From the NCBI GenBank assembly GCA_036346355.1, contig CM070581.1, positions 7,564,001 to 7,628,000 on the forward strand: 64,000 bases of DNA. Direction: 5' to 3'. This DNA is from Rhipidocladum racemiflorum. Its lineage: Eukaryota; Streptophyta; Magnoliopsida; Poales; Poaceae. Shown here in pieces: positions 11,332 to 23,040 of the stretch. The position numbers were made by a program, and so were the translations under genes. Under the pieces are notes generated by a model. That model saw only the letters and a program-made list of their open reading frames with translations. It ran no database searches and was not told the origin of the DNA. The first letter of the stretch is position 1. Every line of letters starts with the position of its first letter.

Positions 11332-13993
11332 TCACTCATCATCCAACTCCAAACTATGCCTCTCCTCAATATTTTCTTCACCGCTCTCTTGAGAAGGAAT
11401 TTGTGGTGCTTGCTCGAAGTCATCTTCAACATTCTCATCATCACACACAACATCCTCTTCTTCTTCGTCGGAGCCTAGCTCATGGGGGGTAGATGTAGCA
11501 ACTCCACGCCTAGCATAAACTTGAACTTCATCTCCACGAGCTCTTCTAGGAAGGTTGCGACCCCGAAGAGAGGATGATGCACCAATAGCTTCATCAACAT
11601 GATCCCATAAAAGATCATCCTCACTGGCATGTACTTGTTCGGCGTCCTTATTGGTCCATTCATTCTCCCATTGAAATATTTCGAGGATCAAAGGATTATA
11701 ACCACTTTCTTCACGAATCCTTTGAAACCTATATGCGATCTTTGTGTTGTATTGAATGTAGACCAAATCATTCAACCTCTGATGCTCCAACCGGTTCCTT
11801 TTTTTGGTATGAATCTAAAGCAAGAAGAATGGTAAAGTGTTAAGTTCGATATGTATTGAGAATGGCAAATCTATATTCTATAAGTTTGAAATACTTACAA
11901 ACTCAAATGTACTCCAATTGCGCTCGCAACCAGAGGAGGAACAACAAAGACCAACAATTCGCTTTGCAATCTTTTGGAGAGGCAAAGCATGGCGCACCAT
12001 ATGCTTTCCACCAATCAACTAAAGCCAAATATGAAGGTCTATGTTAGAGAGGTCAACTATCATATTGATTATTGAATACACATAGGATAGTAGGACTTAC
12101 GATGTTTCTTTATTTTTCGTTGCATGATCGCTAGCTCATTGTTAAAGCTACCACGAGTCTGCTCATAGTCATCAACTAAGACATCAACATTGCTTAGCAA
12201 GTCCATATCACCATGACACATCTTTGCAATCACTAAATTAAATGCCATGCGCAGGTGAGATGCATAATCTTCATCCTTCTCTAAGATGTCAAAGAACCTA
12301 GATGGATTCAAAAACAAAGCAACTCCATGTAACTTTTGCTCCATTTGACATTCCCACCGATTATCAACAATGGCCAACACTTTCATGAGCAATCTTTCCT
12401 TGCTTGCAGCTAGGAAAGAATCTTTGATTTTCTTCTTAGCCATATCCATAGCTATGGCTAGTTCCGGCATTGCGGGCTTTTCATCACCATCAACAATCCT
12501 TAGGACAATTAGGAGGGGTTGCGACGCTCGTATGCAATCTTCCACTGAATTCCAAAATGGCATAGCAAGGACAATCATCGCTGTATCCTTCCCAATTTTT
12601 GTCGCAGACAATTTGGCTCTATTCCAATCGTCACTAACAAAGAGTTTCCTCAAAGCATCTTTATGCCTGTACATGCTATGCAAAGTGAGGAAAGAGGTGG
12701 CAAACCGAGTAGTCGTGGGTCTCACAAGGTCCTTACCACCCATCGCATCCCTCATTGAAGCAAGAAGTCTCACATGCCTATAAATGAAGGTTGTGACACG
12801 CTTTGCTTGGGCAACATACTTCCTAAACTCTTTCATTTTGCCAATATCCTCTAACATAAGATCCAAGCAGTGGGCAGCACATGGCGTCCAATATAGTCTG
12901 GGAAACCTCTTCATAAGAATCCTTCCCACCGCCTTGTAGTTAGCCCCATTGTCTGTGACAACTTCACAACTTTGTCCTTGCCAATCTCTTCAATCCTCTT
13001 CTGAAGTAAACCCCTCAGCAACACTGCATCATGCGACTCACTAGATGCATCCACACTCTCCAAGAAGAATGCCCCCTCTGAGCAATTGACAAGGAAATTA
13101 ATTAAGTGATGACCCCTCTTGTTTGTCCATCCATCTGACATCAATGAGCAGCCAAAATTATTCCAAGCCAACTCTTGCTTCTTCCTTATTTCACCAATTT
13201 GTATTTTTGCTTTCTCAAGATATGGCACCCTCAACTCATGGTAACTAGGAGGCTTATAGCCAGGTCCATACTGTGCAATGGCCTCAACCATCTCCTCATA
13301 GCTTCTTGAGTTTGCAACAATGAATGGAATGCCATTATCATAGAAAAACTTGGCTACATACATGTTTGTCTTCTCCCTATCTTCCTTTGGTCTCATGCTT
13401 CGCTCGATACTCATTTGAGAAGCCCCTTTCTGGTGTTTTTCCTTCACAACTTCTGGTGTCTTCAAGTACATTTGAGGGACTGTTTTAGAACTCTTTGTTG
13501 GTGGCTTAAAAAAGGCCGCAGAAGCCTTTCTTTTGGCAGCCGTCCCAGAGCTTGGAATTGAAGCGGCTCCGGAACTAGCTGTTGGAGAAGGACTTGGATG
13601 GGAGCCCCTAGATGAAGCTTCCTCAACCTCAACTTCATTGCCATTGCCACCAGTTCCAGCTTCATCTTCCTCATCATCTAAATTAATCTGTGTCTTTCTT
13701 GTAGTCTTTCTCATCCACTCTTGCATCTCCCTCATGATGACAGTTGTTGTTTTATGACACTTTTGCATATCCCCATAGCCCCCTATGAGATGCTGCTTCA
13801 ACCTTTTGATCCCCGAGTGCAATTGCTTGCCACAAAGGGAACATTCTACCAGATCTTTGTCCTCAGTAGGCCAAAACCCGTATTTCCATCCTGGATCCTT
13901 TGATTTGGCCTTCCTCTTCGGATCATTTCTTGGATCATATGCATCGGTAGCACTGGCCTCAGCAACATTGACACTTGGTGATTGATCCGCCAT
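11332..13993 (-). pseudogene. hAT (Ac/Tam3-like) transposase with BED zinc finger, frameshifted
   Basis: On the minus strand the first frame (13993-12911) starts with ATG and encodes a BED-type zinc finger (CSLCG...HLIGGYGDMQKC, residues about 50-80). A low-complexity linker and a DUF659-type core containing LMSDGWTNKRGHHLINF follow. The frame breaks near 12963, where one base appears missing just before the conserved VTDNGANYK segment. It then continues as 12929-12069 (CAAHCLDLMLEDIG, the hAT core). Next come a probable intron, a short exon with CSSSGCERNWSTFEF at about 11900-12020, and after a second intron the hAT dimerisation tail (KKRNRLEHQRLNDLVYIQYN; open frame 11790-11332). It would catalyse cut-and-paste transposition. 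As written it cannot make a full protein. I could not fix the terminal repeats of the element. Confidence 0.85.
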
Positions 13994-14464
13994 GTATCTT
14001 TAAGCAAGCCACCAAGAATCAATAAGTAAGTAAGACATCAAGCATTAGTAAGCAAAGCAGCAAGCATCCAGCCATCAGGCATCAGTAAGAATCAAGCAAG
14101 CCATCAAGCATTAGCATAAGACATCAAGCATTAGGAAGCAAAGCAGCAGTACACCAATGGACATATTACTAAAGCATAAGACATCAAGTATTGCTTGCCA
14201 ATGGACAGATTACTAAAGCATCAACATCAGTAGTACATCACTTCATACCACAATGCACATTCACAAAAATCGTAGAATCAGAGGGGAAGGCACAACAGCC
14301 GAGGGGATCTCACTGGAGGCGCCGAGGTGGAGGCTCGGCACAGGCTTGAAGGTGGAGGTGGAGGCGGAGGCGGCGAAGACGCGGAGGCAAAGGCGGAGGC
14401 TCGAAAGCGGAGGCTAGCTCCCGCTCGAGGGGTCAAGCTCGGGCGTCTCGATCGGACATTCACG
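13994..14464. other. 5' flank of the hAT transposase
   Basis: Repeats of the phrase gcattag/aagcagcaagcat/atcaagca at about 14000-14230 form a loose minisatellite. A GC-rich GGAGGC-repeated stretch follows at 14310-14430. This could be the leader and promoter of the transposase. Confidence 0.4.
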
Positions 14465-14908
14465 CCGTCAGTTACCAAGATCCTTAAATGATGGAGTTAA
14501 GCCAAACGTGGACGGTAATCCCGGGACAGTTACGATCCAGCTTTATTGCGTATGAAGCCACTCCCCCAGGAATCTCTCCCGACCGTTTCTAGTAACGGTT
14601 GGGAGAGGCATAAAACCTCCCTGAGACAAACACAGCAAGGGAAGTGGCAGGCAGGACTAGACATATATACTCCATAGACAGATAACAGAGGCTCGAGCAA
14701 GAGAGCACCTCTTGTACTAAAACATAATGGATTTCTTCGCCTCCAGGCAAGACTGGAGTGGAGCTATTACCCGATTCGGGGGCTCGAACAGTATAACTCT
14801 CGGTGTCCCTCTCTTTCTCCTTCCTTTGATCATTGAAGCAGTGAACCCCCTGCCTCTTTGAGCAAAGTCGGTATCGGGTTCCGCATTCACATCAACCCCC
14901 TAACATTT
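14465..14908 (+). mobile_element. LTR fragment of a Ty3/gypsy-like element
   Basis: Features typical of the R-U5 part of a grass LTR are present: a leader with tactaaaacataatggatttcttc, then gattcgggggctcgaacag and a CCCCCTAACA end at about 14908. No tRNA primer site or internal domain follows, so this is a solo or truncated LTR. Orientation is plus by its ending. Confidence 0.5.
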
Positions 14909-16770
14909 ATGCGGTCAAGTGATCCTGATCATCGACAGAAAATAAAAGAAGAAAAGCAATATGATTGCAAAAATCATACTTGGTCCAATTGAAAGAGAAA
15001 GCAAACTTATGACCAAATAGATAAAAAGATTTTCAGAGCTTAACACGAGAATGAACAATTTTTCTACAAGTGCTCCAAAAATCAAGAAATCTCTCAAAAA
15101 GCTCAATATTATTCATGATCCAAATGTAAAGACAATTGTTCAACATGATCATGAGGAAACAATTTTCTACATTTTCTCCCCTTTTTGGCAATATAGGCAT
15201 CAAGAGAGCATTTTTTTATAATCAAATGCAACCTAGAAGAGCTTTAGAGATTATGCAAGTAATCACTTAGACAAAGTATGACACTAAGCTACTCAAGTTC
15301 AGATTATATCATCCTAAGTCATATCCAAAGGCATATTTCAATTTTTGCTAACTAGCTTAAAAGAAGTTATGTTACTTTTGCATGATTTCAACAATAGCAA
15401 TAATTATCATAATTTTAAGACTAGAAACAAAGGCAACATAAATAGCAAATAGATATAGTAGAGTTCAACCTAGTCAACACTTTGGGAAGCTACAAGACCA
15501 TTAGAGAACCTTCATGCTCAAACATCTCTTTAATGCAAATTTTTTAGATTAACGTACACAAAACGATATAGAGAATTAGGTTTAGTGAAGCACATCCTCG
15601 ACTAGGAGCCATCGACAAAGGCTTCCTAAGCTTCACTCTCTTCCGCAAACCTTTGAGGCTTAGTGAGTTTATCATAGAGAAACACAGCCTCGACTAAGAG
15701 CCATCGACATAGGTCTCCTAGACGTCACTCTCTTCCCATAGTATATTTTGCATTTTCCAATTTTATTGACTCAAGCCATATTCAACCATCTCAAGTAAAA
15801 AAGCTTAAAAGAGTGGTTTTGGTCATACACAATACATTTCAAGTTCATCCGAAGTGCAATGGGAAGCAGTCTCAAGAATGTAAAGTGTTGAGTTCAATTT
15901 TAGTACAAACAAGTCAATTTTTATCATTTTAGCACTTAGATTCATGAGCATGTTGAGGATTCTAGAATGAAACAATATAGCTAACGCAATTTGCTCTAAG
16001 GACTCTAGTAGAAACCCACTATTTCACTAAACATGGCATAAGCATGTAGTGAAGAAATATAGCAAGTAAAAGCTAAGTTTCTTCAAGTTTTTAAAAAATG
16101 ATCAATTTAACATGATAAACCAAAGTAGATATGACTTGATTGGCAAGAATCTTCAAAAAAGTAGCTAAATGCAACTTATTACAATTTTCTCAATTGCATA
16201 AAAGACAAAACTCAGAAATGAAAAACAAGTCTATATGTAATACAAGAAAATCAGTTTCAAGAACTCCCCCTCAACATATGAGTCAATTTTAAGCACAAAT
16301 CTGATTCAAGTTGAGTTATTAGCAATTTTGATTCCAAGAAATAAAAAACTCAACTGAAACCAGAAAGACAAAAATGAGAAGAGAGAAATAAGAAACTAAC
16401 AACTAAGTGATCTAAGAGCATAAAAAAAATGGTAAAGACACTACAGCTCAGACTTGCTCTCACTTTTCCATATGACTTACATAGAAAAACTAGCTCTCAA
16501 ACTCCAACTTAGGAGTAAACACATACCCTATCTGCTCAGGGGGCTCAACACCTGTTAGACCTATAAGGATGTGAGTAAACTCAACCGAGAAGAAGAAGAG
16601 AATAGCATCCTAAAGAATAAGATGAGAGGTCCATGCCGAAGCATGCTAGAAGTCTATGTGAAGCGGACTCAATAAAATGAAAAAATAGGTCAAAGATACC
16701 CGGAAGAACCCAAAAGGAAATGCTGAATATACACATGTAAACATATAATACAAATCAGCTCCCCCCCCCC
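14909..16770 (-). mobile_element. Degenerate non-coding 3' part of a copia element
   Basis: AT-rich DNA directly downstream (on the minus strand) of the copia RNase H remnant and its C-rich polypurine-tract complement at 16760-16772. A segment of about 65 nt (phrases ctcgacta, gagccatcgaca, cactctcttcc) is duplicated at 15585-15650 and 15675-15739. No frames remain. Confidence 0.5.
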
Positions 16771-16872
16771 TCAAAATATGCCATATGGGCTCATAATCTC
16801 AAGTTCTCCTCTCAAGGCAACAAACTTAGAGCTATTCGAAGGCTTGGTGAAGATGCCAGCCAACTGGTGGTC
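16771..16872 (-). pseudogene. C-terminal fragment of Ty1/copia RNase H
   Basis: Minus-strand translation gives DHQLAGIFTKPSNSS, then about 18 more residues and a stop. This is the conserved 'LADIFTKP' end of copia polyproteins. A polypurine tract follows it (complement of 16760-16771). The upstream integrase and reverse transcriptase are absent, so the element is truncated at about 16880. Confidence 0.75.
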
Positions 16873-18473
16873 ACTTATTTGGAATCATTCACCCCCCATC
16901 TGATCGCCATCTCGATCCTTCAGTATTATACTCATGAAAGTCTAAACCAAATTACATGACTAAAAGCAAGCTGTAAAGTTAAAACTTACCTCGAAGTAAA
17001 ACCGTTTTTCTTAGCTCAAACATGCAAGGATTGGGTATACTCCTATACTAATTATAAGATACTTCAATGTGAACCATGTAAAAAAATTACAAGAAAATCT
17101 ATAGTTTTTAGCATTTTTTGCGAATACTTTCATATTCACACATAAAAAGTACTTCTAAAAAAAATGCACATACCACCTCTGGAAAAGCGTACATACCACA
17201 TAGCTGGTCTTATATACTCATATACCACACGTACATACTCTCTATTGCGATATATATATGCAACATGCATGAAGAGAAAAAAAAACTTTCTACCAAATGT
17301 CAGGTAATGCAACATAAAATCAAAAGAGCAATGCTTCTATGATTTTCCTCTTAATACAAGTTGCACAAATCTTGAAGCAAATGAAGGAGTAAGTAATCAT
17401 CATTTACCATTTATCTATGCTTTAATATTTATGCAACTTCCAAAAAAAAAAAGCACATAAGCACCTCTCAAAATCTTATGAATTATGATTACTAATGTTG
17501 TGGTCTGACCCAGTGTACTGCAGGTACAGTGTCATCTCCTACTAGCATTAAGGGTGGGAACTATCATGACAAAAGGTCACTCAGGAATCGGCATAATCTT
17601 CAGGAGAACTTTTCTGAATTCAAGCATAACTTTTATAAGGATATTACAAGAAAAGGAAGTAATGGAACTTCAAGATACTAATTTAGTAAATCCAACTAAC
17701 AAAAAAAATGCTAAGGCTCTTAACTTACTTAGGAGTTAGGACAGGTTCATGACATCTTGGGACTGACAAAGAAAGATGCTTAGTGCATTTGACACATGCT
17801 ACTTGTCTTTGAAAGCGGCATTGTCAGGTTAGGTTATATGTAGCCCTCATCAAAATTTCAATCAGTTGTAATCGACACAAAGATACCATAGAAAATAATC
17901 AATATGGACCTGCATTGAAATATGAAGAGAAGCCACAAGCAGATCTACTGGTAATAGTGCATACCACCTCACAAATGAAAATGCCAAATATTTCTTTCAT
18001 AATCAAAATGTAATAAAGAACATGATCTGTTGGTCAATTCAAGCATAGAGAGTGGCACAGTCCTGGGCCTCTGTACCTTGACTACACACATTCAAAATTT
18101 AAAGCAACTTCATTGAATTAGAAAACTAGACGAACCTCTATATATCCATGTTTCACTATTCTGTTAATACACAAAGACAATTTGACATTTTCAACAAAGA
18201 GAGGTGAAGAGACAAAATCACGAACAATTAAGATAAAATATTTTCTAGAAAAAAAGACCCAACTGACCTAAACTTGAATTGCACCTTTCATTATGTCAAA
18301 TATCATGTACAAATATAAGACACAACAAATATACACATGTAAAACATTGCTTACAGGAAAAACTTCCAGCAGGCCACACACACACAGCATAACTAAAACA
18401 CAGTGGCTCATCTGTGTTGGATCTACATGTTATGCTCAAGAATACAGACAAGGTTTATTACTCAACAACTACC
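16873..18473. other. Intergenic, includes 3' flank of the PPR gene
   Basis: AT-rich. 17342-17480 repeats the stretch at 10735-10865 (ctaatacaagttg, aatcttgaagca, gagtaagtaat, gctttaatattt). No coding frame with recognisable features. Confidence 0.5.
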
Positions 18474-20846
18474 TTACAAAGTGTGCCTGGCCAACAGTTC
18501 TAATAGTTTTTGTTGTTCTTGTTTAGATATTCCAGGATGAAGCTCTGGAAGATTGTTAAGGAATGATTTGGCATCTACTATCCTACCATGCCTACAATAG
18601 CCCTGAAGTATTGCATTGTAAGTTCTCTCATTGGGTTTGCAACCTTGAGTAACCATATAGCGTACTAAATCAATAGCTTCTTCAAACATTGAATTCACCA
18701 CATAACTTTTGACAAAAATATTGTAAGTTACAATATCTGCTTTCAGGCCTGAACATTTCATCTCAGAGAACAATCTTGAGGCTTCTTTTATCCACCCTTT
18801 TCTTCCATATGCATAGATCACAGTGTTATAAGAGTATCGATCAGGACGCACACCACTTGACTTGATCTCAGTAAGGATATTTTCGCACTTCTCACAATCA
18901 CCTAAACGAGAATACATATGCATCAAGCTATTGTAGGTTGCGGCACTGAGGTTGATAGCACTTTCCTTCATGAGTGAAAGAACCTCCTCCACCTTCTTGA
19001 CCATCCTATTTTTCCCATATATGGAAACCATGGCGTTTAGAACGTTAATGTCAAGGGAGCACCGTCTCCTCCTCAGTTCCAGGAATGCCTTTTCTGTCTC
19101 AGATAAATTATTAACTTTGCTGTTGACCAAGACCAACGTTTTCACTAGCCCGTTGTGTGGCTCTATCCTCTCTGCATATATATCTTCTGACAAAGCTTTC
19201 ATTTTGTCCAACTTCTTTGCATTAGCATATGTATGAAGCAATGATGAATAACTAAGCTCATCTGGCCTACAATCCAGATTCTCCATCTCAGCAAACAACT
19301 TTTCTGCCTGTTCCCAATGCCCACCGCGAGCCAGTGCAGATAAAACAGCATTATAGGTCGAAATGTCAGGACATATACCAGCTTCCATCATCCTCTTGTA
19401 TATCTCCATTGCTTGGTCAAACAAGCCACATCGACTATACGAACTAATAAGTGAAACATATGTGTCCCTCTCAGGAACATAACCAGCTTTCTTCATCTCC
19501 TTGAACACCCCAGACACCTCAGAGTCCAAACCATTCTGCCCAAACACAGCCAAAAGCGTGTTCCAGGTCACAACATCTGGCACAAACCCAGCAGACCTGA
19601 GCTCATCAAAGACAACCATCATCTCTGGGAACTTCCCCCTCACCCCGTGCAGCTTGATCAATGCATTGTACGTGCACAAGTTCGGCTTACATCCGTTCCC
19701 CACCATTTCATCATATGTCCCTATTGCTGCATCAATTTTGCCAGCCCTATCAAGGCCGGAGATCAATGTTGTGTATGTAATCACATCCGGCTCAATCCCC
19801 TTTACCTCCATCTCCTTTTTGAGCTTCACCGCCTCTTCCAACAACCCATCCTTCACATACGACGAAATGAGCGAGTTGTAACTCACCACACTGGGTGGAC
19901 AGCCCCCAAGCTCCATCTCCTTCAGCACCTCAATTGCCTCATCATGCTTCCGTGCCTTACCATACACATCGAGCAGCGAATTGAACGTGACCTTGTCAGG
20001 TTCGAACCCAGCAGCCTTCATCTCATCGAACACCTGTGCTGCCTCTTTATAGAGAGCCCTACGACGGCAGCAACTAATGAGCGTGTTATATGTATACCTG
20101 TCAAGCGCAATGCCGTCCTTCTTCATGGAGTCCATGAGCTCCATCACCTCCTTCCACGGGACAGCCATCTTGGAGTACACATGGAGCACGACATTGTAGG
20201 TGACGACGGCGGGCTGAACGCCGTTACCCACCATGCGGCGGAACACTGCGACCGCGTCCCGGAACCGGCCGGCGCGGGAGAACGCGGAGACGAGGGCCGT
20301 GTAGGCGCTGGCGTCGGGGTCCGGCGCGGCGTCGAGGAGAGCGGAGGCGTCGGTGAGTCGGCCGGCGCGCGCGAGGATGCGGACGGCCGTGGGGAGCATG
20401 CGGGGTTGGTGGAGGGCGCGCTCGCCGTAGAGGTCCCGCGCGGCGTGGAGAGCGGAGAGTGCAGCGCCTGACCGGCCGCGGGAGGCGAGCGTGTTCAGCA
20501 CGGCGGCGAGGTCAGAGGCGGGGAGCGCGGATAGGAGGTCGCGCGGGGAGGCGCGGTCGGGGTCGGAGAGGAGGGCGAGGAGCGCGCGTCGCGCGGGGAG
20601 GGAGAGGGAGGGCGGCAGGTGCCAGGGTTTTCCACCGCCGCCGCGGCGGGTGGGGTCGAAAGGGCGGCCGAGGCGCGGCTTGCGGGAGGAGGAGGTGGGG
20701 GCGGGTTGGGAGGAGGAGAGGAGGGAGGTGGGGGAGAAGAGGTGGGGAGGGGAGTGCGTCGGGGGTTGGCGGTGGATGGGCTTGGAGGTGGGCGGCGGCG
20801 GCGCGGGCGGGCGGAGGGGGAGCAAGAAGCCGAGCGTTTCGGCCAT
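18474..20846 (-). CDS. P-class pentatricopeptide repeat protein, orthologue-like of Arabidopsis At5g02860
   Basis: An uninterrupted 790-codon frame with its ATG at 20846 and TAA at 18474. The first about 90 residues are rich in Pro, Ser, Thr and Arg with few acids, like a plastid or mitochondrial transit peptide. From about residue 175 to 770 there are roughly 17 tandem 35-residue PPR motifs, recognisable by cores such as VVTYNVVLHVYSK, YTYNTLISCC, VTWNTLLAVFGQNG and YSYNTVIYAYGRKG. There is no E, DYW or SMR tail, so it belongs to the P class, which binds organellar RNA for stabilisation, processing or translation. Order and wording match the family of Arabidopsis At5g02860 as I remember it. 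The N-terminal third is very GC-rich and the C-terminal part is not, a usual grass gene gradient. Long open frames on the opposite strand at 19647-21150 are shadows of this GC-rich sequence. Confidence 0.93.
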   Translation of the reverse strand: MAETLGFLLPLRPPAPPPPTSKPIHRQPPTHSPPHLFSPTSLLSSSQPAPTSSSRKPRLGRPFDPTRRGGGGKPWHLPPSLSLPARRALLALLSDPDRASPRDLLSALPASDLAAVLNTLASRGRSGAALSALHAARDLYGERALHQPRMLPTAVRILARAGRLTDASALLDAAPDPDASAYTALVSAFSRAGRFRDAVAVFRRMVGNGVQPAVVTYNVVLHVYSKMAVPWKEVMELMDSMKKDGIALDRYTYNTLISCCRRRALYKEAAQVFDEMKAAGFEPDKVTFNSLLDVYGKARKHDEAIEVLKEMELGGCPPSVVSYNSLISSYVKDGLLEEAVKLKKEMEVKGIEPDVITYTTLISGLDRAGKIDAAIGTYDEMVGNGCKPNLCTYNALIKLHGVRGKFPEMMVVFDELRSAGFVPDVVTWNTLLAVFGQNGLDSEVSGVFKEMKKAGYVPERDTYVSLISSYSRCGLFDQAMEIYKRMMEAGICPDISTYNAVLSALARGGHWEQAEKLFAEMENLDCRPDELSYSSLLHTYANAKKLDKMKALSEDIYAERIEPHNGLVKTLVLVNSKVNNLSETEKAFLELRRRRCSLDINVLNAMVSIYGKNRMVKKVEEVLSLMKESAINLSAATYNSLMHMYSRLGDCEKCENILTEIKSSGVRPDRYSYNTVIYAYGRKGWIKEASRLFSEMKCSGLKADIVTYNIFVKSYVVNSMFEEAIDLVRYMVTQGCKPNERTYNAILQGYCRHGRIVDAKSFLNNLPELHPGISKQEQQKLLELLARHTL

Positions 20847-21193
20847 GTCGGGGTTTAGGGGTTATGGCCGGTGTTGTGGCGCCGGCGCGGCCGCTCGCGG
20901 AGAAGAGGGATGGATATGGCAGAGTTGGGGATTATTGGGGAGGGAGGCTGACGGTGCGGATGGCGGGTGGAGGCGCAGTCGGCCCTCCGCCGGTCAGGGC
21001 CTAGGCCGAAATGGAGGGTGGCCGCGTTGGTTGGCTGCGTTGAGGTGGGATCGTCTTTCTTTCTTTTTTACGAAGAGGTGGGATCGTTTTGGGCTTAGGA
21101 AATGGGTCACGCCGCCGTGGCTGTGTCTGTACTCTGTAGCGTTAGATTGAGCTTTATATTAGGCCGAAAGTAAGATCTTGTTTAGATCCATTA
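20847..21193. other. 5' flank of the PPR gene
   Basis: GC-rich for about 160 bp upstream of the ATG, then AT-rich. No clear TATA element, as is common for housekeeping plastid-protein genes. Confidence 0.4.
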
Positions 21194-21474
21194 AGGTATG
21201 TAAAGTGGTATAGATTGTAGCTGTTTATAATATATCTTTATATCATCTACAGATAACACTAAAACTAATTCATATAATGAATCGTCTACATAGTTGTCTG
21301 TAAAGATCTTTTCTTCAATTAACAAACTGTCTATATAATGGTACACAAAATATAAAGCTGTCTATAAAATTGTCCATTAAATAGTAGACATCATATTTCT
21401 CTCTCCTCCGTATCACTTAAAATCCTATATAACATCTCTTGTAGATAGCTGACTGTGAATCATTGTACATGCCC
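21194..21474. mobile_element. Tourist-like MITE, same family as 55747-56040, opposite orientation
   Basis: Flanked by TTA on both sides (21191-21193 and 21475-21477). It ends CATTGTACATGCCC and starts with a damaged version of GAGCATGTACAATGG. The interior aligns with the reverse complement of 55747-56040 (tagctgt, tcatctacaga, aaagctgtctataaa). Non-coding. Confidence 0.75.
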
Positions 21475-22050
21475 TTATCAAGTTTAACAATCGGTAAAGC
21501 AATAGATATATGTGCTTGAGTTATCATTTTTTTTTCTCATGTGGAGCTAGAGTTACCACGTTGATATTAAGGACTTCCACTTTCATTTAGGCTTTTTTTG
21601 AGAGCATCGATCCTGTTCAGAATTCAGGCCAGTTCCCAGGGATGAACGCCCACAGGGAAAATTTCCCGGGCTGGCCATAAGATCCGTTTGTTAGTCCATA
21701 GGCACTGGTTTTCCCGATCCAATTCACATGAAATGGAAAAAATAACCCCCTCCCCTCTCGTGAATTTTTCTCCCCGGCAAACGCCGTGAATCGCGAGTCC
21801 TTCTCTCCGGTGGCTCCTCTCCTATCACTCCAGCGACACCTGCTGGCTGCTGCCACTCCGGCGTTGTGTCTTCCTGGTTTGCTCAACCTCTTCCTCCTAG
21901 CCCTTGTCCTCCTGCTTCTAGGTTTCATCGATTGCTTTCTCACAAATCCAGTGTTCCTAGGTCGTTTTGGGGAAGCAAAAGAGGGGTTTCTTGTTCGTGA
22001 GATTTTGTTGAGGTACCTGGAGGAGGCTCCTTTCCTCACGCGCCTCCAAG
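21475..22050 (+). other. Leader-like region upstream of the ARL2 fragment
   Basis: From about 21770 to 22050 the sequence is GC-rich with no interruption before the ARL2 ATG. It may be the captured 5' untranslated region of the source gene. No other feature recognised. Confidence 0.35.
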
Positions 22051-22398
22051 ATGGGGCTGCTCAGCATCATTAGAAAGATCAAAGGCAAGGAGAAGGAGTG
22101 CGCAACCTCATGGTGTAGGTTCCCTCTGGCCTCCACCCACCATTCTAGCGCGGTTCCATTTGCATCCTTTATCCCGATTCTTAGTTTTGGATCTAGCGCA
22201 TGTGCTATTGGTTTCTTGATTTGTTCAGCTTCTGTCAAGGTTTCTTGATCCTTGGTGGCTGATGCCATGTGAGGTTTATCTCGGGGGGCTGGACAACTTG
22301 GGGAGGACGACGATTGTGCTCAAGATCAACGGGGAGGACACAAGTGTCATTAGCCCCACCCTCGGCTTCAACATTAAGACCATAAGTACCACAAGTAT
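22051..22398 (+). pseudogene. Two-exon fragment of an ARL2/TITAN5-like ADP-ribosylation-factor-like GTPase
   Basis: Exon 1 (22051-22112) encodes MGLLSIIRKIKGKEKE and ends at a GTGTAG donor. Exon 2 (about 22283-22398) encodes LDNLGRTTIVLKING, EDTSVISPTLGFNIKTI and ends at a GTGTCC donor. These match the N-terminus, P-loop and switch I region of ARL2, the GTPase acting with tubulin cofactors in microtubule assembly. One base seems lost after KEKE and another after FNIKTI, each shifting the frame. The P-loop lysine is arginine (GxxxxGRT instead of GKT), which should abolish normal nucleotide binding. Later exons (the WDVGGQ region) are not found within the window on either side of the gypsy insertion. 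I infer a captured or truncated copy. Confidence 0.8.
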
Positions 22399-23035
22399 GT
22401 GTCCCCTCCTTCATCTCTCTATTTAATCTGTTTGTTCAATTATCCTCGGGCTACTGCATTATGATATAATAGTTAGATGCTTGTTTTAAGATAGACTTAT
22501 TTTTGAAATGTTAAAAAAAAACCCAAATATAATACCATACTTGTTGCATAAAAGGTGATACATTGCTTCAATTTGATATATTTTAGTGGCATCATATGTA
22601 TCTTGTAATTGCAAAGTTTGCCATTTTCACCTTAGTTGACATAATTTTTGGGCTTATATCTTGGGTGAATGTTCACCCCGATGCGATGCAGGTTTTCTTG
22701 GTATGCTATTATAATGCTTGTATACTGCCCTATATTTCAAATTCATTGTTGTTTTATTTTACAAAATCTACTCTTTTTTTACATTAGTGTTCGTGGATCC
22801 AAAAGGATAAGCAAGTTAAATACAGTTAGTCATTTAGTCCTAATTATGCCCTTAGATATAGACGGTCTAACTTTGCTTGTTGTAGCTGTCCATTTGTGAT
22901 CCTTTCTGCATTTTAGTCATCTCAGAAGTCAACGCTTTTAAAACTAAATTTTGAGGTCATGTTGTTCCCACACTGTATAAGGATGCTCCAAGTCCAAATT
23001 GATGAGTTGATGTCCATTATGTAGTGGAAGCAACT
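22399..23035. other. AT-rich DNA between the ARL2 fragment and the gypsy insertion
   Basis: May be former intron 2 of the ARL2 copy. No exon is recognised. Confidence 0.35.
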
Positions 23036-23040
23036 ATTGT

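Noticed and set aside
14290..14480. Right terminal inverted repeat of the hAT element
   Set aside because: A loose resemblance to the possible left end near 11020 (cacgccgtcagttac versus tagttgtcacggcgg) was too weak, and no 8-bp target duplication could be found.
19647..21150. Plus-strand frames of 126-274 codons over the PPR gene
   Set aside because: They are shadows of the GC-rich N-terminal part of the PPR gene. No domain, and they overlap a clearly conserved coding frame.
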